The notes below the pieces were generated by a model that saw nothing but the letters and a program-made list of their open reading frames with translations, searched no databases and was not told the origin of the DNA. From assembly GCA_025370845.1 (NCBI GenBank), contig JAMXFF010000018.1, positions 70,777-134,776 on the forward strand: 64,000 bases of DNA. Direction: 5' to 3'. The translations under genes were made by a program, and so were the position numbers. Shown here in pieces: positions 8,642 to 17,967 of the stretch. The DNA comes from Laspinema palackyanum D2a. GTDB taxonomy: Bacteria > Cyanobacteriota > Cyanobacteriia > Cyanobacteriales > Laspinemataceae. Numbering within the stretch: the first letter of the stretch is position 1; each line of letters begins with the position of its first letter.

Positions 8642-9055
8642 TTAAGCCAGAGCTTTAGAGGTGACTTCCGTATTGTCATAACAGTAAAAGGAGGTAATTT
8701 TGGACTCATCATTTAACTCAAATAACCAAGCCCCGTGACTGATATAAGCTTCTGCCATATTGGGTTCTTTTGAGCTAAAAACTTCTTCCACGAAAGCTAC
8801 AACTTGTTTTTCTTCAGCCAAGCAATTGACCACTTTGATAGTTTGGCTGAGATTTTTTTGAGCTAACTTACCGAGGAGTAACCCAAAAAATTTTTCGACC
8901 CCTTCAAGTCCCGTAAATTCCCCAAAAATCGGATTTGTATTTGGACCGGGAATGCAAAAAACCACACTGGGATCTAAATCGTCCATCGGATTTCCTTGTC
9001 CGTGCAGTTTTTTTTCGATCCAGTCCGTGACAATTTGTTTATTTTTATCTGTCAT
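8642..9055 (-). CDS. SnoaL-like / NTF2-fold small protein
   Basis: A 137-residue protein beginning MTDKNKQIVTDWIEKK. It has the layout of SnoaL-like members of the NTF2 superfamily: an amphipathic helix, a long loop with DLDPSVVFCIPGP, GLEGVEKFFGLL, then the strand pattern VVAFVEEVF, SHGAWLFEL and KITSFYCYDN. Such proteins form a cone-shaped pocket and may be small-molecule binding proteins, isomerases or hydrolases, so no substrate can be given. It lies about 100 bases upstream of the large kinase gene on the same strand and could share its promoter, but nothing proves a link. The 102-base gap between them shows no clear terminator. Confidence 0.7.
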   Translation of the reverse strand: MTDKNKQIVTDWIEKKLHGQGNPMDDLDPSVVFCIPGPNTNPIFGEFTGLEGVEKFFGLLLGKLAQKNLSQTIKVVNCLAEEKQVVAFVEEVFSSKEPNMAEAYISHGAWLFELNDESKITSFYCYDNTEVTSKALA

Positions 9056-9099
9056 AGAAAATACGCTCCTTCAAGGTCAGTATCTAGCTGTTGTTACAT

Positions 9100-9344
9100 T
9101 CAAATAGGAAAGGGTTTGAGTTGCTTTTCGGGAGTGCGTTCTTTTACCCAACCCCATTTAACCGGAACCTGATCCAGTCCTCCCTCACCCAGCCGTTTCC
9201 CAAAATAGCGCATCCCTGAAACAATCACTTTAACAGATCTTAAGTGAAATCGCCCCTCTGAGATTGGCATCAGTTAAAATTGTATTCAAGCCCTTGGCAA
9301 AGGTCAAATCGGCCCTACTCAGAGGGACTGACAACAGCAGGTTT
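9100..9344 (-). pseudogene. Gene remnants: pentapeptide-repeat tail and an unknown C-terminal fragment
   Basis: Two short stretches read like coding sequence on the minus strand. About 9344 to 9230 translates to SRADLTFAKGL and TDANLRGAISLKIC then stop, with the A(D/N)LXX spacing of pentapeptide-repeat proteins. The second (ATG at 9213, stop 9100-9102) gives 37 residues, MRYFGKRLGEGGLD through WGWVKERTPEKQLKPFPI, which looks like the tail of a real protein that I do not recognise. Both lack a plausible start region and are probably decayed. The rest of the gap up to 9497 holds only the heptamer repeats. Confidence 0.4.
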
Positions 9345-9420
9345 CCTCGTGACCCCCTGAAGCCAAGTCACCAGGACAGATGACAAATGACCATCCCCAT
9401 CCCCCCCATCAACCAAGGAC

Positions 9421-9455
9421 AAATGACAAATGACCCATGACCCATGACCCATGAC
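9421..9455. repeat. Heptamer tandem repeat (AAATGAC x2, CCATGAC x3)
   Basis: Five exact 7-bp units in a row, with degenerate units just before (ATGACAAATGACC near 9380). This is the tandem heptamer type known from filamentous cyanobacteria. A second array, AAATGAC/AAATGAT, lies at 43964-43991 directly on a start codon. Confidence 0.85.
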
Positions 9456-9497
9456 ATAAAAAATGATAAAATCAGGTGAACGGTTCACGAGGTCAGC

Positions 9498-10073
9498 ATG
9501 GGCGATCGCCAACTTAACAGTTACACCCTCCCTTCCCCGGATTTAGCACCGGAGAACGGTCTAGTTCTACCCCACTCCTTTACCTTTGAGCAGACTCCCC
9601 CATCTGAGCAATCCCCCCATCAGGAAGGGGTTACCCAGACTCTCTCCCAGCTATTAATCCAGCACCTGCGCGGCACGAATTCTGTTGTTTCTCTTCATCC
9701 GAATCCCGTTTATATTGAAGCCGCATCAGCCTACTGTTATCCTGATTTAATGGTCAGCCATGACCCTCGGGATTGGGATTGCCGCCACGGACTTGACGGG
9801 GTAATTCAATATCCCTGTTTGATTATCGATGTGATTTCTCACCCCTGTCCTGGCAGTGAGAAAAGCGGTCAATTTGAGCAGTATCGCCACATTGAAACTT
9901 TAGAGGAATATGTGTGGCTTGATCCCACTCAACCTAAACTGAATTGTTGGCGTCAAATTGAACCGGGAGTTTGGGAAGCCTATCTCTATGAGTCTGGGGA
10001 TGATGTTTATTTGGATAGCCTGAGTTTTCTAATTGAAATAGAGGCTATTTATGACCAGATACTGACCCGATGA
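9498..10073 (+). CDS. Uma2 family endonuclease-like protein (DUF820)
   Basis: A 191-residue protein of the PD-(D/E)XK-fold Uma2/DUF820 family, which is strongly expanded in cyanobacteria. Recognisable parts are VYIEAASAYCYPDLMVS, LIIDVISHPC (the V/D position with the following Ser, the usual E-V-S segment), the KSGQFEQYRHIETLEEYVWL segment and a C-terminal strand YLDSLSFLIEI. The N-terminal 50 residues are low complexity. ATG 9498 is the first start after the heptamer repeats. The biological role of this family is not settled; many members may be domesticated nucleases of mobile elements. It ends 20 bases before the convergent cheW stop and is not part of that operon. Confidence 0.8.
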   Translation: MGDRQLNSYTLPSPDLAPENGLVLPHSFTFEQTPPSEQSPHQEGVTQTLSQLLIQHLRGTNSVVSLHPNPVYIEAASAYCYPDLMVSHDPRDWDCRHGLDGVIQYPCLIIDVISHPCPGSEKSGQFEQYRHIETLEEYVWLDPTQPKLNCWRQIEPGVWEAYLYESGDDVYLDSLSFLIEIEAIYDQILTR

Positions 10074-10093
10074 GGTTGGTTTTCAAACAAGTT

Positions 10094-10588
10094 TTAATCG
10101 AGGAGTTTATCTAAGTTCAGATAGAAGGCAACAGTACCGTCCGGGGTGGTAATTATTTTTTCCACCGCTGCCGGTGCAGGATTGTTGCCTTCTCTGCCTT
10201 GTCGATAGGAGGTGGGAATTTCTGCAAATTTGTCTTCAGGGATGTCTAAAATGGCGGGTAAATTTTGGAGGGGAATACCAATGCGATCGCCATTGGTGAG
10301 GGTGCAGACAATTAAATAAGAATGCTCCTCCTGAACGGGGTTAAGGTTGAGAAATAGCCTGGATAAATCTAATAGGGTAATCAAATCTGCATCAATTTTA
10401 ACTAAGCTGCGGCCTCCTTCGAGGGTTCCCTGGGGGGTAAAGTCGGTGAGGACGCGCTGCACCCGTTCGATGGCGATCGCATAGGTTTCTCCGGCGACTT
10501 CAAAGAGGACTAGCTTGCGCGTTGGGGTGCGCTGAATGGCGGCTTTTTTATTATGAAACCGGCGGCTGTATTTAGAGGGTGAAAACAT
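10094..10588 (-). CDS. cheW: CheW-like coupling protein (last gene of the chemosensory operon)
   Basis: A 164-residue CheW-domain protein. CheW bridges receptors and CheA. Visible features are VLFEVAGETYAIAIERVQRVL at the start of the domain (about residue 27), LITLLDLSRLF in the middle, YLIVCTLTNGDRIGIPL, and VAFYLNLDKLL at the end. The first 25 residues are basic and lie outside the domain. It is downstream of cheA (10900-13749) on the same strand, separated by about 300 bases of repeat sequence. It is the second CheW of this cluster; the other is at 21786-22307. Which receptor or function each serves cannot be read from the sequence. Confidence 0.85.
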   Translation of the reverse strand: MFSPSKYSRRFHNKKAAIQRTPTRKLVLFEVAGETYAIAIERVQRVLTDFTPQGTLEGGRSLVKIDADLITLLDLSRLFLNLNPVQEEHSYLIVCTLTNGDRIGIPLQNLPAILDIPEDKFAEIPTSYRQGREGNNPAPAAVEKIITTPDGTVAFYLNLDKLLD

Positions 10589-10650
10589 AGCAGGGATGCT
10601 CCTTTAGGGAGGGAGTGGATTGAAAATGATTTGAGATTTAGGACAGGGAG

Positions 10651-10838
10651 TTCCAACACCCGGCGGGGGTTAAAACCTAACAGCTCAAGTTCCAACACCC
10701 GGCGGGGGTTAAAACGATTGGCGGCCTAACAGCTCAAGTCGGTTGAAACCGACTAAAAGTCTTATGGGATGGTATTTTTAGTCGGATTTATCCGACTTGA
10801 GCTATGAGGCGGGGGATTGATCCCCCGCCGGGTGTTGC
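10651..10838. repeat. MITE-like element with CAACACCCGGCGGGGG terminal inverted repeats, copy A
   Basis: Perfect 16-bp terminal inverted repeats: CAACACCCGGCGGGGG at 10693-10708 and its complement at 10822-10837. Inside is a second inverted pair, AGCTCAAGTCGG / CCGACTTGAGCT, and the short palindrome GGTTGAAACCGACT. The left end is partly duplicated (an extra copy from 10651). Related copies are at 30790-30980 and 36900-37233. It occupies the gap between cheA and the downstream cheW. No transposase is encoded. Confidence 0.8.
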
Positions 10839-10899
10839 TACTACTAGGAACATTGAAAGAGAACGACTGAAGTCGTTACTACGAACTAAGAAAGAGATG

Positions 10900-13749
10900 C
10901 TATAGTGTTGCTCCGAGTAATTGAGCGATCGCCTCTAATAACTGACGTTCATTATAGGGTTTGGTAAAATATTGAACTGCACCTAGCTCCATTGCTCTTT
11001 GCCGATGTTTAGCACCGCTGCGGGAGGTTAACATTGCTACTGGAATATGAGAAAACTGGGGATTGTCTTTGACTTCTGCTAGGAATTCAAACCCATCCAT
11101 GCGGGGCATTTCAATATCTGCAATAATTAAACTACATTTTAACCCGTGATGCAATTGTTCCAAGGCATCTTGACCATCTTTGGCCTGAGCAACTCGATAG
11201 CGTGCGCGGGTGAGGGTTAATGATAGCATTTGGCGAATGGTATAGGAGTCATCAATCACTAGAATTTGGGGTTGAGAGGGGAGGGGAGGAAGTAGGGGGA
11301 CGGGGGTGCGAGTTCCTGGGGGAAGGGGATGATTTCGTCCCTGGGTTTCATTGTGAATGACAACGGCTTTTTGGATGTGAGGATGGAGTTGTCCAATTAA
11401 GTCATCGACATCGAGAATGCTGACGACTTCGCCATCGCCGAGAATGGTGCAACCGAGGATGCCGGTGGGTTTGGATAAGGGTTGGGGGAGGGGTTTGACG
11501 ACGAGTTCCTGTTGTCCGACGAGGCGATCGACGACGATCGCCAGAATCCCTTCACTTGAGCTTAATACCAGGACTGGCATATAATCTTCTCCAACGGGTA
11601 TCGGCGAAGGAAAATCGTGAGAGGACTCGTTGTAATGGAGTAAATGATTCAAGGGAACTAACCGAATATACTCGTCGCGCCACCGTAACATCGGTTGATG
11701 CATGGCCATCTGGATTTCACTGGCGTTAACGTGCAGAATCTCTTCCACGGCATCGAGGGGTAAGGCGAGGGTCTGATGTTCGATGCGGACTAATAAGGCA
11801 TCGGAAATCGAGAGCATCAGGGGGAGTTTAATGATAAAGGTGGTTCCCCGACCGATGCGAGAGTCTACTTTGACGGTACCTCGCACTTGGCGCAAGTTGT
11901 TTCGCACAATATCTAAGCCGACCCCACGTCCAGACAAGTCATTTACCTCACGTTGGGTACTAAATCCCGACCAAAACAGGAAGTCGTAGAGTTCGTTGAG
12001 GGAGAGTTCTAAAGCTTGTTCTTCGGAGACGAGATTTAATTCAACCAGACGGGAACGAATGGTTTCCGGGTCGATGCCTTGGCCGTCATCGGAGATGGTG
12101 ATGATAGTTTGTCCCCCTTGATGGCGCGCTTCGATTTCGATTTGGCCGTTGGGGGGTTTACCGGATGCTTTGCGGTCTTCCGGGGTTTCGATGCCGTGGT
12201 CGAAGGCATTTCGCACTAAATGTACCAGGGGGTCGCGCAAGGCGTGTAATAAGCTTTCATCAATTTTGGTATCTCGTCCGATGAGGAGGAGGTTGACATC
12301 TTTATTATAAGTGCGAGACATATCGCGGATGGCGCGAGGCAGGTGGTCCACGGCGCGACTGAAACTGACGACGCGCAACTGCATGACTTGGGACCGGAGA
12401 CGATCGCAAATTCGTCGGAGGCGATCGGTGCTCCGGTCCAGATTGAGGGCTACTTCGTCAATTTTGGCACTGGAGTGGGCGATCGCCTGGGTGGTTTCGA
12501 TGGTTTCTCGGGCCGTATCATGGAACTCACTATAATGATCCATTTCTAGGGCGTCGAAACCCAGGGGATGAGCGGGACTTCGACCCTGATGGCTTTTTTC
12601 TCCGGCAAGGCGGTCATATTCTTCCCGCAGTTGTACCCCAAATTGATTCAAATCGCGGATGTGCCGTCGCAGACGTTTGACTTCGGCGCGCAGTTGGGTT
12701 TCCTGGACTTCTAAATGGGTGCGACTGATCACTAATTCTCCCACAAGGTCCACCAGTTCCGTGAGGCGATCGAGTTCCACCCGGATGGTGGGTTTGACTC
12801 CGGATTCACTGGGGGAGGAAGTCGGGAGTAGGGAGGGGTCGGCAGGAGGCGCACTCGGGGGACTGTCCGAGGGGAGGATCTCCGTGGGAGGAGGGACTGG
12901 AGAAATTGCTACATCGGGGTTAGGAGGGGGAATATCCATCGGTTGTAAGACGATGGGTAATTCTTGTAATACTTGTTCCCGGAGGGTTTCTAAATTTTGG
13001 GCAATTATCCAGCCCACTTTCTTCAGGTCTTCTCCGGATAAATTGGGGGTATCCACAGCGGTCCGCAGAGATTCGGCAATTCCCCCCAGTTCCGGGACTT
13101 CCAACATCCCGGCTAATCCCGAAAGCTGATAATAAATTTCATTAAAAACCTGATAAGATTTCTCTAAATTTTCCTCTTGCATTTGCGAGAGTTCGGTTTC
13201 TAATCGGTTAAAGATGGGGGGTAAATCTTGTTTAAAAATGGTCTGAATTACCCCGGTATTGGCGGGATGTTTTTGCATCCATTCGGCGGGTTCTTTTAAT
13301 CCACCACATTCGGCTTCTAACTCTTCTTTGATGAGGGCGATCGCCTCCAAATCCGCCTGGAAATCTTTGGGGTCTTCTACTTGCTTTTCCCTAACCAGTG
13401 CCGTAGATTGGGCGGTGAGTTTTTTTAACAGGTCAACCCCTTGGAGGAGTTGAGTAATGGAACGGCTACTCAGGGGAGTCTCTTCCGGGCGATCGCGCAA
13501 AATTGCAAAACAATCTTCTATCCGGTGTGCCGCAGTCGAAAGCGACTGAAAACCAAACATCAACGCCGAACCCTTAATCGAATGGGCGGCCCGAAACATT
13601 TCCTTAATGGTGCTTTTTCGAGCTTCTGCGGTCTCAATTTGTTCCATCGCCAACAACTGAGTTTCTAACGCCTGTAAAAACTCATCGGTTTCGGCGATAA
13701 ATGCCCCCAGAAGTTCTTGAATATCGTTAAAGTCCATTAATGATGACAT
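10900..13749 (-). CDS. cheA: Hybrid chemotaxis kinase CheA with C-terminal receiver
   Basis: A 949-residue CheA. An Hpt domain has the phospho-accepting His in AAHSIKGSALMF near residue 55. After a second helical region and a Pro/Ser-rich linker (about 280-320) comes the P3 dimerisation helix region. The ATP-binding kinase core follows, with LVHLVRNAFDHGIE (N box, about 514), ISDDGQGID (G1), and GRGVGLDIVRNNL (G2). A CheW-like domain (about 650-800) includes GCTILGDGEVVSILDV. The receiver (about 815-945) carries the acceptor Asp in LIIADIEMPRMDGFEF. Autophosphorylation of the Hpt His would pass phosphate to the fused receiver and to the small receiver at 22494-22853. The gene sits between the ethylene-type receptor and a CheW, and is the kinase of this module. 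The layout matches the cyanobacterial Pil/Pix/Hmp-type loci that control pilus-based motility. Confidence 0.93.
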   Translation of the reverse strand: MSSLMDFNDIQELLGAFIAETDEFLQALETQLLAMEQIETAEARKSTIKEMFRAAHSIKGSALMFGFQSLSTAAHRIEDCFAILRDRPEETPLSSRSITQLLQGVDLLKKLTAQSTALVREKQVEDPKDFQADLEAIALIKEELEAECGGLKEPAEWMQKHPANTGVIQTIFKQDLPPIFNRLETELSQMQEENLEKSYQVFNEIYYQLSGLAGMLEVPELGGIAESLRTAVDTPNLSGEDLKKVGWIIAQNLETLREQVLQELPIVLQPMDIPPPNPDVAISPVPPPTEILPSDSPPSAPPADPSLLPTSSPSESGVKPTIRVELDRLTELVDLVGELVISRTHLEVQETQLRAEVKRLRRHIRDLNQFGVQLREEYDRLAGEKSHQGRSPAHPLGFDALEMDHYSEFHDTARETIETTQAIAHSSAKIDEVALNLDRSTDRLRRICDRLRSQVMQLRVVSFSRAVDHLPRAIRDMSRTYNKDVNLLLIGRDTKIDESLLHALRDPLVHLVRNAFDHGIETPEDRKASGKPPNGQIEIEARHQGGQTIITISDDGQGIDPETIRSRLVELNLVSEEQALELSLNELYDFLFWSGFSTQREVNDLSGRGVGLDIVRNNLRQVRGTVKVDSRIGRGTTFIIKLPLMLSISDALLVRIEHQTLALPLDAVEEILHVNASEIQMAMHQPMLRWRDEYIRLVPLNHLLHYNESSHDFPSPIPVGEDYMPVLVLSSSEGILAIVVDRLVGQQELVVKPLPQPLSKPTGILGCTILGDGEVVSILDVDDLIGQLHPHIQKAVVIHNETQGRNHPLPPGTRTPVPLLPPLPSQPQILVIDDSYTIRQMLSLTLTRARYRVAQAKDGQDALEQLHHGLKCSLIIADIEMPRMDGFEFLAEVKDNPQFSHIPVAMLTSRSGAKHRQRAMELGAVQYFTKPYNERQLLEAIAQLLGATL

Positions 13750-13861
13750 GATGGTTCAGAGTAGAAGTGTCCGTGACCAAATTCGACGAAACCGTCGGGG
13801 GATCCAGCCATTCCGTTTTGGAGATTTGTTGATGATGAAATCAGGAGATGCACTCTCTGAT

Positions 13862-13952
13862 TTGGACCTCTCCCCGGCCCTCTCCTGAGAGGAGAGGGCG
13901 GCTTTCCGGCTCCCCCTTCCCTCCGAGGGAAGGGGGTTGGGGGGTTAGGTCT
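13862..13952. repeat. Palindromic repeat pair in the receptor-cheA gap
   Basis: First a hairpin CCCTCTCCTGAGAGGAGAGGG-like palindrome (about 13875-13898), then a copy of the 1881-1926 family (CGGCTCCCCCTTCCCT at 13908 to GGTTAGGTCT at 13952). The 209-base gap between the receptor stop and the cheA start holds little else. Confidence 0.65.
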
Positions 13953-13958
13953 GCTCAT

Positions 13959-16900
13959 TTAACTGCGGAAATTAGAAACCGAATCTTGAAGTTGAGTCAC
14001 TGCGATCGCCAGTCCATCTAAAGACTGACGAACTTGCAAAGATTTTTCTGCCGTTGTGGTAGAAATTGAACTCACTTTTTGCATCACTCCCGCAATTTCT
14101 GAAGCATTTTCAGTTTGATTATTCGCGGCTCGCGTGATATTTTGAACCAGGGCATTCATCTGGCGACTGACTTCAATAATGGCCACTAAATGATGTTTCG
14201 CTTCAGCAGCTAATTTAGTTCCAGCAACCACCTCCTGAGTGCCTGCTTCCATTGCTTCGGTGACCCGTCCGATTTCGCTTCTAATTTGTTCGACAATTTC
14301 GGAAATTTCCTCGGTAGCTGAACCGGAGCGATCGGCTAATTTGCGGATTTCTTCGGCAACTACGGCAAAGCCTAACCCCTGTTCTCCGGCGCGGGCCGCT
14401 TCAATAGTAGCATTCAGGGCCAATAGGTTGGTCTGAGCCGCAATTTGAGAAATGGACGTCACAATTTTACCAATTTGTTGAGAGCTTTCTCCCAACCGTT
14501 TAATCATTTTCCCGGTTTGGGAAATGGTTTGGCGCAGCTCGTTAATACCTTCAACGGCCCGGTCTACGGATTGGCCTCCCACTTCCGCAGTTTCGGCGGC
14601 TTGATGGGCAACCTTTTCGGCTTTTTGAGCCACGGTACAGATATCTTGAATTGAGTTAGCCATGCGCTCAATTTGGCGTAAGGAGAACTCAACTTGTTGA
14701 GCTTGTTCTCCCGCCCGTTCCGTTAAATCTTGGGTATTGGCGATGGATTCACGGGTGGCGCTGCGGACTTCCGTGGCGAGTTCTTGGATGCCGGTTACGA
14801 CTTTTTTGAGGGAAGAAACCAGGAAATTAAAGGAGTCAGCTAAAGCCCCGAGAACACTATTAGTAACTTCAGCCCGCACGGTTAAATCCCCTTTAGCGGC
14901 CCCTTTAATTTCCATTAACAGTTTGAGAACCTGTTGAGTCAGTTCATCCGCTTCAGATTTGCGGTCTTGGGCGAATTGTTCCAACTCTTGGGCGACTTGT
15001 TTGCGCCCGGTAATATCAAACCGGATGCCAATATATTTGACGACCTTGCCATGAGCATCAAAAATGGGAGAAATGGTGGTATCTACCCAATAATAGGTAC
15101 CATTTTTGCACTGGTTTCTGAGTTCTCCTTTCCAGACGCGACCGGCGGTGATGGTTTTCCACATCTCCTCAAAGAGGGCTTGGGGATGATATCCGGAGTT
15201 AATCATCCGATGATTTCTGCCCAGGAGTTCGCCGCGAGAGTATCCAGAGATTTCGCAGAATTTATCATTCACAAAAGTGATGTTGCCCTCGCTGTCAGTT
15301 TCACTGACGATCGCCGCTTCATCGAGGGCATTTTGGCGAGTTTTGAGTTCTTGAAGCAGTTGGGCTTGTTCCGCAGCCAGCAATCGAAATTGTTCCTCGG
15401 TTTGTTTGAGGGGGGTGATATCATGAGCAACAGCATAGAGCAATTCCTGTTGGTTGGAAGGATTCACACTCCAGGCTAACCATTTATAAGAGCCATCTTT
15501 GCAGCGGTAGCGATTTTCAAAATAGATCGTTTCGACCCCTGTAGTTAGTTTTTGGGCTTCGGCAATGGAGGAGGCATGATCATCCGGATGAATGAAATCG
15601 AAACAGGGTTTACCGAGGAGTTCGGCTTCACTATAGCCTAGGGTGCTGGTCCAAGCCGGATTAATCCGCTGAAATACGGCATTAAAGTCAAAGATAACCA
15701 GCAGATCTAGGGAAATGCTAAAGAATTGATCGCAGGTGACTTGGGCTAATTTGCGATCGCTAATATCGGTATAAACCCCTAACCATTCCCGAATACTGCC
15801 ATCGGTGGTATTGAGAATGGGGACAGCACGAACACTCATATATCGATACTCGCCATCGTGACGGCGCAGACGCTGTTCCACTTCATAAAGCACCCGATTT
15901 TGGACCGCGTGGTCCCAGGCTTGGGCCGTCTGTGGACGCTCATCGGGATGAACCGCATTGAGCCATCCTCGCCCCTTGAGTTGGTCGAAGGTTTGGCCGG
16001 TGAAGCTAGTCCAAGCCGGTTGTTCCGTGACGAATTCGCCATCGGCAGCGGTGTTCCAGATGATTTGAGAGGTGGCTTCAATGAGGGAACGGAAGCGCGC
16101 TTCGGACGTTTGGAGGGCTTTTTCGGCTTGTTTGCGATCGCTGATGTCGATGCCCATTTCCAGGACCAGCCGTTTCCCATCCACATCATTACAGGGGTAA
16201 TCATAGATTTGATAGGTGCGCCCGGTGTGAGGGTCTTGCCATTCCCACTGCTGCGGCTGTTTGGTTTCAAAGACTTGGGTGCGAATCTCGGAATGCAGTT
16301 TGCCACCGGGGTTCAAGAGGGTGGCAGCAGAACCCGAGTCACCAAAGAACTCGACAAATTGACGGTTGGCTAACTGGACTGCATTGCTGCGATCGACCAG
16401 GTAGAGGAAGGCAGGAATCCCATCGAATAGGGTGGTGAGTCGCTGGCGTTCTGCTTCTAGGGCTTTTTCAATGGCTTTGCGATCGCTGATATCCCGGACT
16501 AAAGCCAGCAGGAGGGTTTCTCCCTGGCGGGAAAATTTGCCTAGGCGGATTTCTACGGGGAAGGTGCTGCCATCGGCACGTCGGTGGAGACTTTCCAGGG
16601 TGAGGGCTTCGCTGGGATGTAACTGGGCCACAGCGAGGGTGCGTTCCTCACTGCGAAATCGCGGTTCGATCGCCTCTAAATTCAAGGTCAGGAGTTGATT
16701 CTGGCTATATCCTAAGCTCTCGCAAGCCCGCTGATTGACCGCTAAGATTTTGCCATCTAAGGTGGTCAAGAAGAAGGCATCCGCAGCATTTTGGACTAAC
16801 TGCCGGAACCGTTCTTCACTCTCGGCGAGGGCGTTTTCTTGTTGTTTGCGATCGCTAATATCCCGAATCACCGTAGAAATACAATCAATTTCCCCGTTGT

Positions 16901-17642
16901 CTTCTGTGTGGGCGACGAGCACTTGGGAGGCGGGAAATGATTCCCCATTGCGGCGTTTCATCAGGATTTCCCCAGTCCAGACCCCCTCAGCAATGGTGGT
17001 GGCGATCGCCTCTTCTAATTTCTGGCGATCGGGTCCTTCTTTAACGAAATCAAAAGCGGTGAAATCCGAGGCGGGTTGAGCTTCTGGAATCCCCGTCATT
17101 TTGCGGGAGGCTCGGTTCAGGTAATTGACCTTCCCCTGACTGTCGCAGACGCCGACAAAATCGGGGGTATTTTCAATAATCCGCGCCAGTCGTTTCAGGG
17201 CCGCTTCCGCTTGTTGGCGTTCTTTAATTTCCCCTTGCAGGGCTTGATTGGCCTGCTCTAGTGCGGCTTTCGCACTGGGGAGGGCCAGGGCTGCCGGTAG
17301 AGTCGGGACCATTTCGAGGGCCGTTAAGAGGGAAATACCAGCGGTGAGGGCTTTGATACTCCCGGAAATCCAATAGTCTGGACGCCACAGGGTCCAGACT
17401 TCCATCACATGGGTGAATCCACAAGTAATAATAAAGGCCGCAAATAACAGAAAAATCCGACTAAAGGGTAAATCCGGGCGTTGCAAGACGAAATAAATCA
17501 ACATCCCCACAATCGAAAAATAGGCCAAGGCGATCGCCAGGTCGGATCCGGCGTGCAGCCAAACTAACACCGGATTCCACAGGTAACAATGACCGTGGGG
17601 AATAAAATTTGCCGTGAGGAGGGTGGATAAGGGTTCCAACAT
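13959..17642 (-). CDS. Methyl-accepting chemotaxis protein with ethylene-binding domain and six PAS domains
   Basis: A 1227-residue receptor. Residues 1-115 form three membrane helices of the ETR1-type ethylene-binding domain: [10 protein letters not shown], then [13 protein letters not shown] (Asp34, Tyr41), then [19 protein letters not shown] (Ile71, Cys74, His78). In plant ETR1 the equivalent Asp25, Tyr32, Ile62, Cys65 and His69 form the copper/ethylene site, and Cys/His bind Cu(I). All five are kept; ETR1 Pro36 is Val here. Six PAS domains follow (roughly 150-890), then HAMP (about 905-960) and an MCP signalling tip containing [20 protein letters not shown]. There is no periplasmic ligand domain; the ethylene-type domain is the only membrane part. 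The gene lies upstream of cheA in the operon. The predicted role is a chemoreceptor for ethylene or copper status; the PAS domains may add redox, light or small-molecule inputs. Confidence 0.9.
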   Translation of the reverse strand: MLEPLSTLLTANFIPHGHCYLWNPVLVWLHAGSDLAIALAYFSIVGMLIYFVLQRPDLPFSRIFLLFAAFIITCGFTHVMEVWTLWRPDYWISGSIKALTAGISLLTALEMVPTLPAALALPSAKAALEQANQALQGEIKERQQAEAALKRLARIIENTPDFVGVCDSQGKVNYLNRASRKMTGIPEAQPASDFTAFDFVKEGPDRQKLEEAIATTIAEGVWTGEILMKRRNGESFPASQVLVAHTEDNGEIDCISTVIRDISDRKQQENALAESEERFRQLVQNAADAFFLTTLDGKILAVNQRACESLGYSQNQLLTLNLEAIEPRFRSEERTLAVAQLHPSEALTLESLHRRADGSTFPVEIRLGKFSRQGETLLLALVRDISDRKAIEKALEAERQRLTTLFDGIPAFLYLVDRSNAVQLANRQFVEFFGDSGSAATLLNPGGKLHSEIRTQVFETKQPQQWEWQDPHTGRTYQIYDYPCNDVDGKRLVLEMGIDISDRKQAEKALQTSEARFRSLIEATSQIIWNTAADGEFVTEQPAWTSFTGQTFDQLKGRGWLNAVHPDERPQTAQAWDHAVQNRVLYEVEQRLRRHDGEYRYMSVRAVPILNTTDGSIREWLGVYTDISDRKLAQVTCDQFFSISLDLLVIFDFNAVFQRINPAWTSTLGYSEAELLGKPCFDFIHPDDHASSIAEAQKLTTGVETIYFENRYRCKDGSYKWLAWSVNPSNQQELLYAVAHDITPLKQTEEQFRLLAAEQAQLLQELKTRQNALDEAAIVSETDSEGNITFVNDKFCEISGYSRGELLGRNHRMINSGYHPQALFEEMWKTITAGRVWKGELRNQCKNGTYYWVDTTISPIFDAHGKVVKYIGIRFDITGRKQVAQELEQFAQDRKSEADELTQQVLKLLMEIKGAAKGDLTVRAEVTNSVLGALADSFNFLVSSLKKVVTGIQELATEVRSATRESIANTQDLTERAGEQAQQVEFSLRQIERMANSIQDICTVAQKAEKVAHQAAETAEVGGQSVDRAVEGINELRQTISQTGKMIKRLGESSQQIGKIVTSISQIAAQTNLLALNATIEAARAGEQGLGFAVVAEEIRKLADRSGSATEEISEIVEQIRSEIGRVTEAMEAGTQEVVAGTKLAAEAKHHLVAIIEVSRQMNALVQNITRAANNQTENASEIAGVMQKVSSISTTTAEKSLQVRQSLDGLAIAVTQLQDSVSNFRS

Positions 17643-17924
17643 ACAGGGTGCGTCAATCAGTAACGGCGTTTAGGGGGGTCAGAATCACAGAGAGAATAGA
17701 GATGAGGGGCCGTATATCAACTGCCCCACCTCCCGAGCACAGACCCTCTCCAAATTGGGGGGTCCTAGGCATCGGTATCGTACAGGGAAGATCAACTGGG
17801 TTTCTGGAAAAGCTTTCTAAATCAATTGCCACCCATTGAAAACAGCAACCCGGTTTTTAGTCCGCTTAAGTTGAAACTGTAGATGCCCTCGGAAAATTAT
17901 CTCCTTGAGGAGAAAAAGCATACA

Positions 17925-17958
17925 AAACCAAAAACCCTATCCGGTTGAGTTTTGGTTT
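17925..17958 (-). terminator. Hairpin downstream of the second receptor gene
   Basis: AAACCAAAA (17925-17933) pairs with TTTTGGTTT (17950-17958), followed on the minus strand by TGTATGCTTTTTC. It stands just after the stop of the receptor at 17968 and may attenuate transcription towards the next receptor gene. The remaining 280 bases up to 17642 show no gene. Confidence 0.45.
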
Positions 17959-17967
17959 ACTCCTGGG

